Below, one piece after another: positions 35,060 through 43,652 of a stretch of 64,000 bases of DNA. The position numbers and the translations under genes are program-made. This DNA comes from an uncultured Bacillota bacterium. GTDB taxonomy: Bacteria; Bacillota_I; Bacilli_A; RF39; UBA660. Location of the stretch: assembly GCA_945867665.1 (NCBI GenBank), contig CAMBIR010000002.1, positions 136,625-200,624 of the forward strand. The letters run 5' to 3'. The stretch's first letter is position 1. Every line of letters starts with the position of its first letter. The notes beneath the pieces are model-generated. The model saw nothing but the letters and a program-made list of their open reading frames with translations. It did not search any database and was not told where the DNA came from.

Positions 35060-35488
35060 ATGGATAAAGATAATTATTATATGAATTTGGCTTTGGAAGA
35101 AGCGAAGAAGGCTTATTTATTGGATGAAGTACCTATTGGATGTGTCATTGTTTATCAAGATAGGGTACTTTCTTCTTTTTATAATCGAAAGACACTAGAT
35201 CGGGTTGCTACTTATCATGCTGAAATTTTAGCGATTAATGATGCCTGTTTAAAAATAGGGTCATGGTATTTGGATGAATGTACTTTATATACTACAGTGG
35301 AACCTTGTATGATGTGTACGGGGGCAATTATACAGTCTAGGGTAAGAAGAGTGGTATATGGGTGTGATAATCATGATTTTGGCTATTTATCTCGTTTAGA
35401 AAATAAAAAAATAGTGGTAACACCTCATGTTATGGAGGCAGAATGTAGGGAGGTTATGCATCGCTTTTTTCAAGATAAAAGAAAATAA
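35060..35488 (+). CDS. tadA: tRNA-specific adenosine deaminase
   Basis: The 142-residue zinc deaminase converts A34 to inosine in tRNA-Arg(ACG). Metal and catalytic motifs are YHAEILAINDA and EPCMMCTGAIIQSRV, with the TadA-specific YGCDNHDFG region. It follows parE and ends at a bidirectional terminator. Confidence 0.92.
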   Translation: MDKDNYYMNLALEEAKKAYLLDEVPIGCVIVYQDRVLSSFYNRKTLDRVATYHAEILAINDACLKIGSWYLDECTLYTTVEPCMMCTGAIIQSRVRRVVYGCDNHDFGYLSRLENKKIVVTPHVMEAECREVMHRFFQDKRK

Positions 35489-35513
35489 TACCAGGGTAAA
35501 CGCTGGTATTATT
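35484..35513. terminator. bidirectional terminator
   Basis: AATAATACCAG (35484-35494) and CTGGTATTATT (35503-35513) form a perfect 11-bp stem containing the stop codons of both convergent genes. Confidence 0.85.
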
Positions 35514-36132
35514 TTACTATTTTTTGTTGTAATTTTATGATTTCGTCTTCACTAGAAGCGATGATATCATTGATGAACTTTTCTTTTTCTTCTTTTTTTA
35601 TGAGATTATTTCCTAGGATGAGAGAAATTTCGGCAGGTGAAGTTGCATAGAGGCAGGCGCCTAATCTTTCTATAGAAGATAATTCTTCTATTTTTTTTGC
35701 ACTTTTAAAATTTTCATAGCATTTTTTTATGTCTACTTGAATCATTGAATATTCTTTGGCTAAAACATTTGTGCTAGAATTATTTTTCATAAAATAAAAT
35801 TCATGAATGATTTGGTCATTTAGGTTAGGAAAGTTATTAAGGCTAATTTGATAACTTTCGTTTTTGGAATGAATGTCTAGGGAAAAGGTGTAATTTAATT
35901 TACTGGTATTCGGGTAGACGAGGTAATCCACATTGACAGTTAAGGGGATATTTTTATCAAAATAAATGGTGAACTGGCTGAGATAAGGGCTATTTTCTTC
36001 TAAATCATTTTTGGCAATTCTACATTTTTTTAGTTGAATTTTCTCTTCGCTTTCATTTAGAGTTACTTGGATTATTTTTAGTAAGATATTGGGATTTTTT
36101 TCAAAGACGGTTTTAAACATTTTGTAATACAT
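35509..36132 (-). CDS. unknown protein, possibly a degenerate Rpn/PD-(D/E)XK protein
   Basis: This 207-residue soluble protein starts MYYKMFKTVFEKNPNILLKI, the opening pattern of Rpn-type recombination-promoting nucleases. The expected Asp and ExK of the nuclease core are not where they should be: a strand TVNVDYLVYP takes the place of the Asp strand, and no EMQ-like motif follows. The C-terminal half is helical and Lys/Glu rich (KKEEKEKFINDIIASSEDEI). It lies downstream of rarA on the same strand. The family link is a weak inference; a non-catalytic relative is possible. Confidence 0.4.
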   Translation of the reverse strand: MYYKMFKTVFEKNPNILLKIIQVTLNESEEKIQLKKCRIAKNDLEENSPYLSQFTIYFDKNIPLTVNVDYLVYPNTSKLNYTFSLDIHSKNESYQISLNNFPNLNDQIIHEFYFMKNNSSTNVLAKEYSMIQVDIKKCYENFKSAKKIEELSSIERLGACLYATSPAEISLILGNNLIKKEEKEKFINDIIASSEDEIIKLQQKIVK

Positions 36133-36264
36133 TAAATGGAGTGTTTTTTTTTCTGTTTTCTATTTTATTCATTTTATCATCCTTCCTTAGAAGAAATATT
36201 CTTCTAATTATATTATTCTCTTATTTTTGTTAAAATCCTTCTTTGTTTTAGAAAAAATGGAATT

Positions 36265-37473
36265 TTATTGAATATTATCTAATTTTTCCATGATGCTTGC
36301 TAGAATTTTTTCGTTTTTATTATTTTTAGGGATGTAGTATTTTGCTTTTTTGATTTCATCTGGTAAGTATTGTTGTTTGATGTAATCATTTGGGTAATCA
36401 TGGGGATATTTATAATTGGGGGAATGATTAATAATATGTTTAGGAACTCCACCGATATTTTTTGTGTGAATATCATTTAGTACTTTGTCGATTGCATTTT
36501 CAGCGGAGTTGCTTTTAGGGGATAGGGCTAATTCTATCACAATACAGGAAAGGGGAATTCTTGCTTCTGGTAATCCTAGTCGTAATGCGGCGTTGATAGC
36601 GGCATCTACTTTTGGACCCATACTGGGGTTAGCTAGACCAATATCTTCGTAAACGATTACGGATAATCTTCTTATGATGATATCAATATCTCCTGCTTCT
36701 ATTAAAAGACCAAGGTAGTAAAGAGAAGCGTGAACGTCACTTCCACGAATGGATTTTTGGAAGGCACTGATTGCGTTATAATAGCCATCCCCATTTTTAT
36801 CGATAATGATACTGGCTTTACCGCTAATGCTTTCTAGTAATTCTTTAGTAATATGATGGGAATTGTTGGCGTAATAGGCAACTTCTATTAGGTTATAAAC
36901 ATATCTTAGGTCATGATTAGAATTATTTTTGATGTACTCTTTTGCAGCAGGATCAATGGTAATATTTTCTAATAAGTTAGATTCTATTGCTCTATTAATG
37001 GCAAGGTCGATATCTTCATCGTTTAAATCTTTTAATTCGAAGATTTGACATCTACTTCGAATGGCTGGGTTAATTGCATGGTAAGGATTGGCGGTAGTCA
37101 TTCCAATTAAAGTAATTAGGCCAGATTCTAAATAGGGAAGAAGTAAGTCTTGTTTATCTTTGTTTAATCGATGGATTTCATCCATAATTAGAACCATTCC
37201 TTGATATAATTTTGCTTCTTCAATGACGATATCAAAGTCTTTTTTACTATGGATAACTGCATTTAGGCTACGATATCTAACATTTAGTTCTGATACGATT
37301 GTATAGGCTATGGTAGTTTTTCCAATACCGGGGTTTCCATATAAAATGCAAGAGAATAGTTTTTTGTTTTTGATCAGATTACTTAGTATTTTATTTTCTC
37401 CAATTAGGTGTTTTTGTCCAATTACTTCGCTTAGTTTAGTTGGTCTTAATTTTGTTGCCAGTAACTCATTCAT
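36265..37473 (-). CDS. rarA: replication-associated recombination ATPase RarA/MgsA
   Basis: The 402-residue AAA+ protein has Walker A GNPGIGKTT (usual form GPPGTGKTT), Walker B VLIMDEIHR, sensor GMTTANPY, and the C-terminal clamp-loader-like domain with KSIRGSDVHASLYYLG and LPEARIPLSC. It acts at stalled replication forks. In Bacillus, rarA is near tcdA and 6S; here it is 20 kb away. The start is ATG 37473. The Abi gene is divergent. Confidence 0.9.
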   Translation of the reverse strand: MNELLATKLRPTKLSEVIGQKHLIGENKILSNLIKNKKLFSCILYGNPGIGKTTIAYTIVSELNVRYRSLNAVIHSKKDFDIVIEEAKLYQGMVLIMDEIHRLNKDKQDLLLPYLESGLITLIGMTTANPYHAINPAIRSRCQIFELKDLNDEDIDLAINRAIESNLLENITIDPAAKEYIKNNSNHDLRYVYNLIEVAYYANNSHHITKELLESISGKASIIIDKNGDGYYNAISAFQKSIRGSDVHASLYYLGLLIEAGDIDIIIRRLSVIVYEDIGLANPSMGPKVDAAINAALRLGLPEARIPLSCIVIELALSPKSNSAENAIDKVLNDIHTKNIGGVPKHIINHSPNYKYPHDYPNDYIKQQYLPDEIKKAKYYIPKNNKNEKILASIMEKLDNIQ

Positions 37474-37563
37474 TCTTCATTCCTTCTTTCGTCTAGGCTA
37501 TTATATCATGATTTTTTTGAATAGGGAATGAAGTTTTTGGTATCTTTTTTTTTATAATCATGA

Positions 37564-37586
37564 TATACTATCATTAGGATAGTATA
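37564..37586 (+). promoter_or_regulatory. 9-bp palindrome before the Abi gene
   Basis: TATACTATC (37564-37572) and GATAGTATA (37578-37586) flank ATTAG, ending 3 bp before AGGTGAT. A TATAAT at 37553-37558 would start transcription at the palindrome, so it may be a 5'-terminal RNA hairpin or an operator. Confidence 0.45.
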
Positions 37587-37598
37587 GTAGGTGATAAA

Positions 37599-38525
37599 AT
37601 GGAAAAACTCTTTAAAACTATTGATGAACAGTTAGAAATATTAAAGGGTAAGGGGCTAATTATTGAAGATGAGGAATCGGCACGAGAGATATTACTTCGA
37701 GAGAACTATTTTTTTATTAATGGTTATCGGATGATACTTATGAATTCTTATCAAGATAAAACTTTTGTTGTTGGTTCTACTTTTAGGGAATTATATTCAA
37801 TTTTTTTATTTGACCGATATTTTAGAAATATTTTATTTAAAAATTTATTGATTATTGAAAATCAGTTAAAGTCTATTATTTCTTATCAATTGTCTAAAAA
37901 ATATGGTTATCGTGATAAAGATTATTTGAATCCTAAAAATTTTACTACAGATAAGAGTAAATCAAGAAGAGTAAGAGATGTTATTGAGAAGATGAAAAGA
38001 CAAATTCGGGTAAATGGGTATCATCATATGGCAACATTACATTATATGAATAATTATGGTTATATTCCTTTGTGGGTTTTAGTGAAGGTTTTATCTTTTG
38101 GGATTGTAACAGAGTTATATCTCATTTTAAAGCCAGAAGATCAAGTTGCTATCGCGGATATTTTTGGGGTGACAACAGGATATTTAGAAAATTTTTTACC
38201 AATTTTATCTAATTATCGTAATTTATGTGCACATGAAGATATTGTTTATGAGCATCGTTCAGAGAATACAATTTTAGACACGCCATATCATGAAAAATTG
38301 GAGATTCCTCGGATGGATGATGACTATATTTATGGAAAAAATGATATTTTTGCGGTGTTAATTATTTGTAAGTATTTGCTTAGAAAAGATGATTTTCGGA
38401 TGATGATGAGAGAAGTGGAATATGAAATTGAAAAATTAGATGGGGCAGTAGACTCTATTCCAATCAATAAAATATTGGATCGAATGGGTATTCCTACTAA
38501 TTATATGGATTTAGTTAATATGTAA
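37599..38525 (+). CDS. Abi_2 (AbiD/AbiF-type) abortive-infection HEPN protein
   Basis: The 308-residue protein matches the Abi_2 family: N-terminal EQLEILKGKGLII, ENYFFINGYRM, and FLFDRYFRNILFKNLLIIE. The HEPN active-site motif R-x4-H is in SNYRNLCAHEDIVY. HEPN proteins of this group cleave RNA to abort phage infection. AGGTGAT precedes ATG 37599. It is followed 18 bp later by htrA, an odd neighbour for a defence gene. A palindrome lies in the leader. The family call is firm; activity is inferred. Confidence 0.8.
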   Translation: MEKLFKTIDEQLEILKGKGLIIEDEESAREILLRENYFFINGYRMILMNSYQDKTFVVGSTFRELYSIFLFDRYFRNILFKNLLIIENQLKSIISYQLSKKYGYRDKDYLNPKNFTTDKSKSRRVRDVIEKMKRQIRVNGYHHMATLHYMNNYGYIPLWVLVKVLSFGIVTELYLILKPEDQVAIADIFGVTTGYLENFLPILSNYRNLCAHEDIVYEHRSENTILDTPYHEKLEIPRMDDDYIYGKNDIFAVLIICKYLLRKDDFRMMMREVEYEIEKLDGAVDSIPINKILDRMGIPTNYMDLVNM

Positions 38526-38542
38526 GATAGAGGTGGATTATA

Positions 38543-39640
38543 ATGAAGAAAAGTGATGTAAGGATGATACTGGTTATTGCGGTATTGATGTCGTTTATTG
38601 CGGGTTCTGTTGGAATGTGTATTTTGATGATGATTCTTCCTACAAATAGTGAGAGTGTTATTTCAATAGGTAGTAAGGTAGAGCTGGAAGAAGATACGAT
38701 TTCTAAGGGCGTAGAGAATGTTTATGATGCGGTTGTTGTGGTAGAAGGGTTTACAGGTGAAAATCTTTCATCGACAGGAACAGGGTTTATTTATAAAAAT
38801 GATGGGAAATATGCTTATATTATGACAAATCACCATGTTGTTAATGGTGGTGCTTCTGTTAAAATTGTTTTGTCGGATAAAACGGAAGTTAAGGCAAAAG
38901 TTAGGGGAAGTGAGGCTTACTCTGATATTGCTGTTCTTGTTGTTCCGGCAAGTGAGGTTAATGGTATTGCTGTGATGGGTTCATCTGATAAAGTTAGAGT
39001 AGGAGATACTGTTTTTACGGTAGGATCTCCTGAGGGATCAACTTATGCTGGAACTGTTACAAAGGGGATTTTATCTGGTAAAGATAGATTAGTAGCGGTT
39101 AGTTTATCGAATAATACTTCGTCAGATTATTACATGAAAGTATTACAGACGGATGCTGCGATTAATCCGGGAAATAGTGGGGGACCACTATGTAATATCA
39201 ATGGGGAAGTTATTGGGATTACGAATATGAAATTAGTGGATTCTACAGTTGAAGGAATTGGCTTTGCCATTCCTATTGAGGATGCTATTTATTATGCTAC
39301 CACTTTAGAAAAGGGGGGAAACATTAAGAGACCTTACTTTGGAATTGGTATGTTAGATATTAGTAATAATTATTATTTGTGGCAAAATGGAATTCGTGTT
39401 CCTGATTCGGTTAAGGAAGGTGTAGTTGTTACGGAAGTTGCTAGTAATTCACCGGCTCGCTTTGCTGGAATTAAAAAGGGAGATATTATCTTGTCTCTTG
39501 GAGGAGAAAAAATTTCTAGTGTTGCAGAATTTAGATATCAATTATATAAACATTCTTCGGGAGAAAAGGTCGTAGTAGAGATTTTAAGAAATAATCGGGT
39601 AAAGAAATTAGAGGTAAAACTAAGTGACGCTAAAAATTAA
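38543..39640 (+). CDS. htrA: HtrA/DegP-like serine protease
   Basis: The 365-residue protein has a signal anchor (residues 8-32) and a trypsin-like domain with catalytic His in IMTNHHVV, Asp in YSDIAVLV and Ser in NPGNSGGPL. One PDZ domain (PARFAGIKKGDIILSLGG) follows. It degrades misfolded proteins outside the membrane. The SD is GGTGG before ATG. It is in the same transcriptional direction as the Abi gene. Confidence 0.93.
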   Translation: MKKSDVRMILVIAVLMSFIAGSVGMCILMMILPTNSESVISIGSKVELEEDTISKGVENVYDAVVVVEGFTGENLSSTGTGFIYKNDGKYAYIMTNHHVVNGGASVKIVLSDKTEVKAKVRGSEAYSDIAVLVVPASEVNGIAVMGSSDKVRVGDTVFTVGSPEGSTYAGTVTKGILSGKDRLVAVSLSNNTSSDYYMKVLQTDAAINPGNSGGPLCNINGEVIGITNMKLVDSTVEGIGFAIPIEDAIYYATTLEKGGNIKRPYFGIGMLDISNNYYLWQNGIRVPDSVKEGVVVTEVASNSPARFAGIKKGDIILSLGGEKISSVAEFRYQLYKHSSGEKVVVEILRNNRVKKLEVKLSDAKN

Positions 39641-39708
39641 TAGTTAACTTTCGTTTAAAGAGAAAAATATATGTTATAATAAGAAATATATGAAAGGAAG
39701 GATTTTTT

Positions 39709-40248
39709 ATGGAATTAAAGGGAAGTAAAACAGAGCAAAATTTAATGACTGCTTTTGCTGGAGAAAGTCAAGCAAGAAATAAATATACTTATTTTGCTAG
39801 TAAGGCAAGAAAGGATGGCTATGAGCAAATTGCATCTATTTTTGAGGAAACAGCAAATAATGAAAAAGAACATGCTAAGATGTGGTTTAAAGAATTAAAT
39901 GGTGGTTCTATTCCTGATACGGCTTCTAATTTATTAGCAGCTGCTGAGGGGGAGAATTATGAATGGACAGATATGTATCAGGAATTTGCTAAAACGGCTA
40001 GAGAAGAGGGTTTTGATCGTTTAGCTTATCTTTTTGAAGGCGTTGCTCAAATTGAGAAAGAGCATGAAGAGAGATACCGCAAATTGCTTGAAAATGTTGA
40101 GGGTGGTTTAGTCTTTTCACGTGATGGTGATAAGATTTGGAAATGTCGTAACTGCGGTCATATTGTTATTGGTAAGGAAGCACCAGAAGTATGCCCTATT
40201 TGTGCTCATCCACAAAGTTATTTCGAAATTAAAGCTGAAAATTATTAA
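39709..40248 (+). CDS. rbr: rubrerythrin
   Basis: The 179-residue diiron peroxidase has two ferritin-like ExxH sets ([18 protein letters not shown] and [11 protein letters not shown]). The C-terminal rubredoxin knuckles are KCRNCGHIV and CPICAHPQ. It reduces hydrogen peroxide in anaerobes, indicating an anaerobic lifestyle. A TATAAT at about 39674 and AAGGAAGG before ATG indicate an independent transcript, ended at 40249-40275. Confidence 0.95.
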   Translation: MELKGSKTEQNLMTAFAGESQARNKYTYFASKARKDGYEQIASIFEETANNEKEHAKMWFKELNGGSIPDTASNLLAAAEGENYEWTDMYQEFAKTAREEGFDRLAYLFEGVAQIEKEHEERYRKLLENVEGGLVFSRDGDKIWKCRNCGHIVIGKEAPEVCPICAHPQSYFEIKAENY

Positions 40249-40275
40249 GAGTTGGTTTGTGCCAATTCTTTTTTT
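40249..40275 (+). terminator. rbr terminator
   Basis: GAGTTGG and CCAATTC (one G-T pair) enclose TTTGTG and run into TTTTTTT. Confidence 0.75.
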
Positions 40276-40300
40276 GTTAAAAATTAAAGGAGAAAAAAGA

Positions 40301-40636
40301 ATGAAGTGTCAGGAAAAATTTGATTTAGAAGTTTTTTTGTTTATTGAATCATTAAAATTAAAACTTGAGGAGGATAAGGTATATTCTTCTTCTGATGTTC
40401 CCTTGAACTTAGTTTATGTTTTTCAAAATGAGGAAGAGTTTATGAATTATTTTATTGAAAATGGTTTACCTAATATCAATTTGGTTTCTTTAAATCGATA
40501 TAAATTAAAAATGATGAGTAGTGGTAAAGTTCTTGCTTTAAAAAAATTGTGTGATAGTTTGATTAAAAGAAAGTTAGAGGGGGATAAAAATATTCCTTCG
40601 AGAGATTGTAAAGTTTTAGCCTTAACGCGGAAGTAA
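40301..40636 (+). CDS. small unknown protein
   Basis: ATG 40301 follows AAAGGAG with good spacing and gives 111 residues; the longer in-frame start at 40121 lies inside rbr. The protein is Lys/Leu rich and probably helical, without signal, membrane segment or metal motif. I recognise no family. It sits between the rbr terminator and another hairpin. Confidence 0.5.
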   Translation: MKCQEKFDLEVFLFIESLKLKLEEDKVYSSSDVPLNLVYVFQNEEEFMNYFIENGLPNINLVSLNRYKLKMMSSGKVLALKKLCDSLIKRKLEGDKNIPSRDCKVLALTRK

Positions 40637-40653
40637 GTTTTATCTAAAAAATG

Positions 40654-40680
40654 GAATCATACCTTTGATATGATTCTTTT
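40654..40680 (+). terminator. hairpin terminator
   Basis: GAATCATA and TATGATTC form a perfect 8-bp stem followed by TTTT. Confidence 0.7.
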
Positions 40681-40714
40681 GATGTGTTATAATGCTTTTT
40701 GTGAGGTTTTTAAG

Positions 40715-41566
40715 ATGAAGAAAAAAGAGATAAAATATAAAATAAAAACAGAATGTGATTTAGTAAAATACTTAAATAGTTTGGGGTATGCGAAGAATAA
40801 AATTAAGACTTATGTAAGGCTTGGATATATTTTGGTTAATGATAGGAAAATTAAAAAGTTACCTTTTTTGTTAAAAGAAGGGGAGACATTGATGATCGAT
40901 AAGGATAATTCTATTTCTTATCATCTTCATGTCGTTTATGAGGATGATAATTATTTAGTTGTGGATAAGGAAGCGGGATTACTTACAATCAGTACTTCAC
41001 GAGAGGCAAAAGAAAAAGAAGACACTTTGTATAAGAGAGTTCGAAAATATTTGAATGAGAAAGGGGAATATGCTTTTGTCGTGAATCGAATTGATAAAGA
41101 AACTTCTGGATTAGTAATATTTGTTAAAAATGTGGCTTTAAAAGAAAAATTACAAAGTAATTGGAATTCTATTGTGAAAAAAAGAGGCTATATCGCTATT
41201 GTAAAAGGTGTTATTTACAAGTCAGGGCACATTGATAATTATTTATATGAGGATAAAAGAACATATACGCATTCTACAAAAGTAGGAGGAAAAAGGGCAA
41301 TTACGGATTATAAGGTTATTCGTACTTCTGGTTGTTATACTATGTTAGATGTTGATATTAAAACGGGTAGAAAAAATCAAATTCGGGTTCATTTTGCTGA
41401 GATGGGATATCCAATTTTGGGGGATAAAAAGTATTTTAGTCATGATAATCCTTTAAAGAGATTAGCTCTTCATCATTATATGATTTCTTTGATTGATCCT
41501 TTAAGTGGAGAATTACTTACTTTTTCTTCTCGGGTTCCAGAGGAGTTTTATGATTTATTTTCTTAG
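40715..41566 (+). CDS. RluA-family 23S/tRNA pseudouridine synthase
   Basis: The protein of about 283 residues has an N-terminal S4 RNA-binding region (KIKTYVRLGYILVNDRKIK). The synthase domain carries the catalytic Asp in NRIDKETSGLVIF, plus HYMISL and GRKNQIRVHFAEMGYPILG. It isomerises uridine in RNA; which site is unclear (RluC/D-like). ATG 40715 is chosen over upstream codons that fall in the promoter (TATAAT near 40688). Its end overlaps the DUF1294 gene. Confidence 0.85.
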   Translation: MKKKEIKYKIKTECDLVKYLNSLGYAKNKIKTYVRLGYILVNDRKIKKLPFLLKEGETLMIDKDNSISYHLHVVYEDDNYLVVDKEAGLLTISTSREAKEKEDTLYKRVRKYLNEKGEYAFVVNRIDKETSGLVIFVKNVALKEKLQSNWNSIVKKRGYIAIVKGVIYKSGHIDNYLYEDKRTYTHSTKVGGKRAITDYKVIRTSGCYTMLDVDIKTGRKNQIRVHFAEMGYPILGDKKYFSHDNPLKRLALHHYMISLIDPLSGELLTFSSRVPEEFYDLFS

Positions 41567-41798
41567 TATTAATTTTTTGTCTTTTCTTTTGTGTGGCTTA
41601 GATAAATGGAAATCAATTCATCACAGGTTTCGAATTCCGGAGAGAGTATTATTAACTTTATCTTTTATTGGTGGTGCTTTGGGAATGCTTATGGGGATGC
41701 TGTTATTTAGACATAAGACGAGAAAGGCGAAGTTTTATTTTGTTTATTTATTTTGTTTTCTTTGGATTGTTATTTTAAATCTTGTTTGTTATAATTAA
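41550..41798 (+). CDS. DUF1294 membrane protein
   Basis: The 82-residue protein has two or three helices and the family core CGLDKWKSIHHRFRIPER, GALGMLMGMLLFRHKTRK. ATG 41550 follows AGAGGAG with 4-nt spacing and overlaps the pseudouridine synthase gene by 17 nt. Function is unknown for the family. It is cotranscribed with lepA downstream. Confidence 0.8.
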   Translation: MIYFLSINFLSFLLCGLDKWKSIHHRFRIPERVLLTLSFIGGALGMLMGMLLFRHKTRKAKFYFVYLFCFLWIVILNLVCYN

Positions 41799-41817
41799 GA
41801 AAAGGTGCGTGGGATAG

Positions 41818-43611
41818 ATGCAGGATAAGATTAGAAACTTTAGTATTATTGCTCATATTGATCATGGGAAGAGTACTTTGGCTGATCGGATTTTAGAGAA
41901 AACTGGTGCGGTGGACAAAAGGGCAATGAAAGAACAAATTTTAGATAATATGGATATTGAAAGAGAAAGAGGAATAACCATTAAATTAAATGCGGTAAGA
42001 TTAGAGTACAAGGGTTATTTATTAAATTTAATTGATACTCCAGGTCATGTTGATTTTAGTTATGAGGTATCTCGTTCTCTAGCGGCTTGTGAAGGGGCTA
42101 TTTTAGTAGTAGATGCCACTCAGGGAATAGAGGCCCAAACGCTTGCTAATGTTTATTTAGCACTGGATAATAATTTAGAGATTATTCCCGTTATTAATAA
42201 AATTGACTTGCCTAATGCTGAACCGGAATTAAGACGACAGGAGTTAGTAGATACGTTTGGTTTTGATGAAAAGGATGTTGTTTTTACTTCAGGAAAAACT
42301 GGAGAGGGTGTCGAGGAGTTACTTGATAAAATTATTGAAAAAGTACCTGCTCCAGAAAAACAAGAAGACCAGCATTTGAAATGTTTGATTTTTGATAGTT
42401 ATTTTGACCCTTACCGAGGAGTTGTTGCTTTAATTCGGGTAGTATCAGGAATTCTTCAAAATGGGGATAAAATTATGATGAAGACAACAGGGGCAAGTTA
42501 TGATGTGACGGAACTTGGGTTTCATACGCCAAATACTGTAAAGACGGATAAATTAGTTGAAGGGGAAGTTGGTTATGTTTGTGCTAGTATTAAGGATATT
42601 TGTGATGTTCGGGTAGGAGATACCATTACTCTAGCAACTGATCCTTGTTCTGTTGCTCTACCTGGGTATAAAAAAATGAAACCAATGGTTTATTGCGGAT
42701 TATATCCGATTGATTCTAAAAAATATCCAGCCTTAAGAGAGGCTTTGGAAAAATTAAAGGTTAATGATGCTAGTTTAGTTTTTGAAACAGAGTCATCTAC
42801 AACACTAGGTTTTGGTTTTCGAACTGGTTTTTTGGGACTTTTGCATATGGAAATTATTGTTGAGCGAATTGAGCGGGAATTTCATGTGGAATTAATTGCG
42901 ACGAGTCCATCTGTTATTTATGAAATTACCCTAACGGATGGGAGTGTTATTCATATTGATAACCCTAGTGAATTTCCAGAGAGAGTAAAAATTAGAGAAA
43001 TTAAGGAACCTTATGTTAGAACAAGTATTTTTGTTCCCAGTCATTATGTTGGAAGTATTATGGAGTTATGTCAAAACAAAAGAGGAACTTATTTATCGAT
43101 GGAGTATGTTGATGAAAAACGTGTTGATATTCATTATGAACTGCCTTTATCGGAAATTGTTTATGATTTTTTTGATAAATTAAAAAGTTATACAAAAGGA
43201 TATGCTTCGATGGACTATGATATTATTGGGAATAAAACTAGTGATTTGGTTAAGATGGATATTTTATTAAACGGAGATATTGTGGATGCTTTATCCGTTA
43301 TTGTTCATAGAGATTTTGCTTATAATAGGGCTAGAATCATTGTAGATAATTTAAAAAAATTAATTCCTAGACAAATGTTTGAAGTACCAATTCAAGCAAC
43401 AATTGGAAGTAAAGTAATTGCTAGAGCAGATATTAAGGCAATGCGAAAAAATGTGCTTGCAAAATGTTACGGAGGAGACATTACAAGAAAGAGGAAGTTA
43501 TTAGAAAAGCAAAAAGAGGGAAAAAAGAAAATGAAGCAAATTGGCCATGTTGAAATTCCAAGTGAGGCTTTCTTGTCCGTCCTTAGTACTGAAGAAATTA
43601 AAGAAGATTAA
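41818..43611 (+). CDS. lepA: elongation factor 4 (LepA)
   Basis: The 597-residue GTPase has G1 [10 protein letters not shown]2 ERERGITI, G3 DTPGHVDF, and G4 NKIDLP. The EF-G-like domains follow, and the LepA-specific C-terminal domain ends with [20 protein letters not shown]. It binds ribosomes and affects translocation and assembly. It is in an operon with the RNB-like gene and miaB downstream. Confidence 0.97.
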   Translation: MQDKIRNFSIIAHIDHGKSTLADRILEKTGAVDKRAMKEQILDNMDIERERGITIKLNAVRLEYKGYLLNLIDTPGHVDFSYEVSRSLAACEGAILVVDATQGIEAQTLANVYLALDNNLEIIPVINKIDLPNAEPELRRQELVDTFGFDEKDVVFTSGKTGEGVEELLDKIIEKVPAPEKQEDQHLKCLIFDSYFDPYRGVVALIRVVSGILQNGDKIMMKTTGASYDVTELGFHTPNTVKTDKLVEGEVGYVCASIKDICDVRVGDTITLATDPCSVALPGYKKMKPMVYCGLYPIDSKKYPALREALEKLKVNDASLVFETESSTTLGFGFRTGFLGLLHMEIIVERIEREFHVELIATSPSVIYEITLTDGSVIHIDNPSEFPERVKIREIKEPYVRTSIFVPSHYVGSIMELCQNKRGTYLSMEYVDEKRVDIHYELPLSEIVYDFFDKLKSYTKGYASMDYDIIGNKTSDLVKMDILLNGDIVDALSVIVHRDFAYNRARIIVDNLKKLIPRQMFEVPIQATIGSKVIARADIKAMRKNVLAKCYGGDITRKRKLLEKQKEGKKKMKQIGHVEIPSEAFLSVLSTEEIKED

Positions 43612-43652
43612 GGAATAAATTTTTCATAAGATGTAGTATAAGGGGGATGTTG

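Noticed and set aside
40121..40300. Upstream start for the small unknown protein
   Set aside because: It lies in another frame of rbr; ATG 40301 has a proper ribosome site after the rbr terminator.
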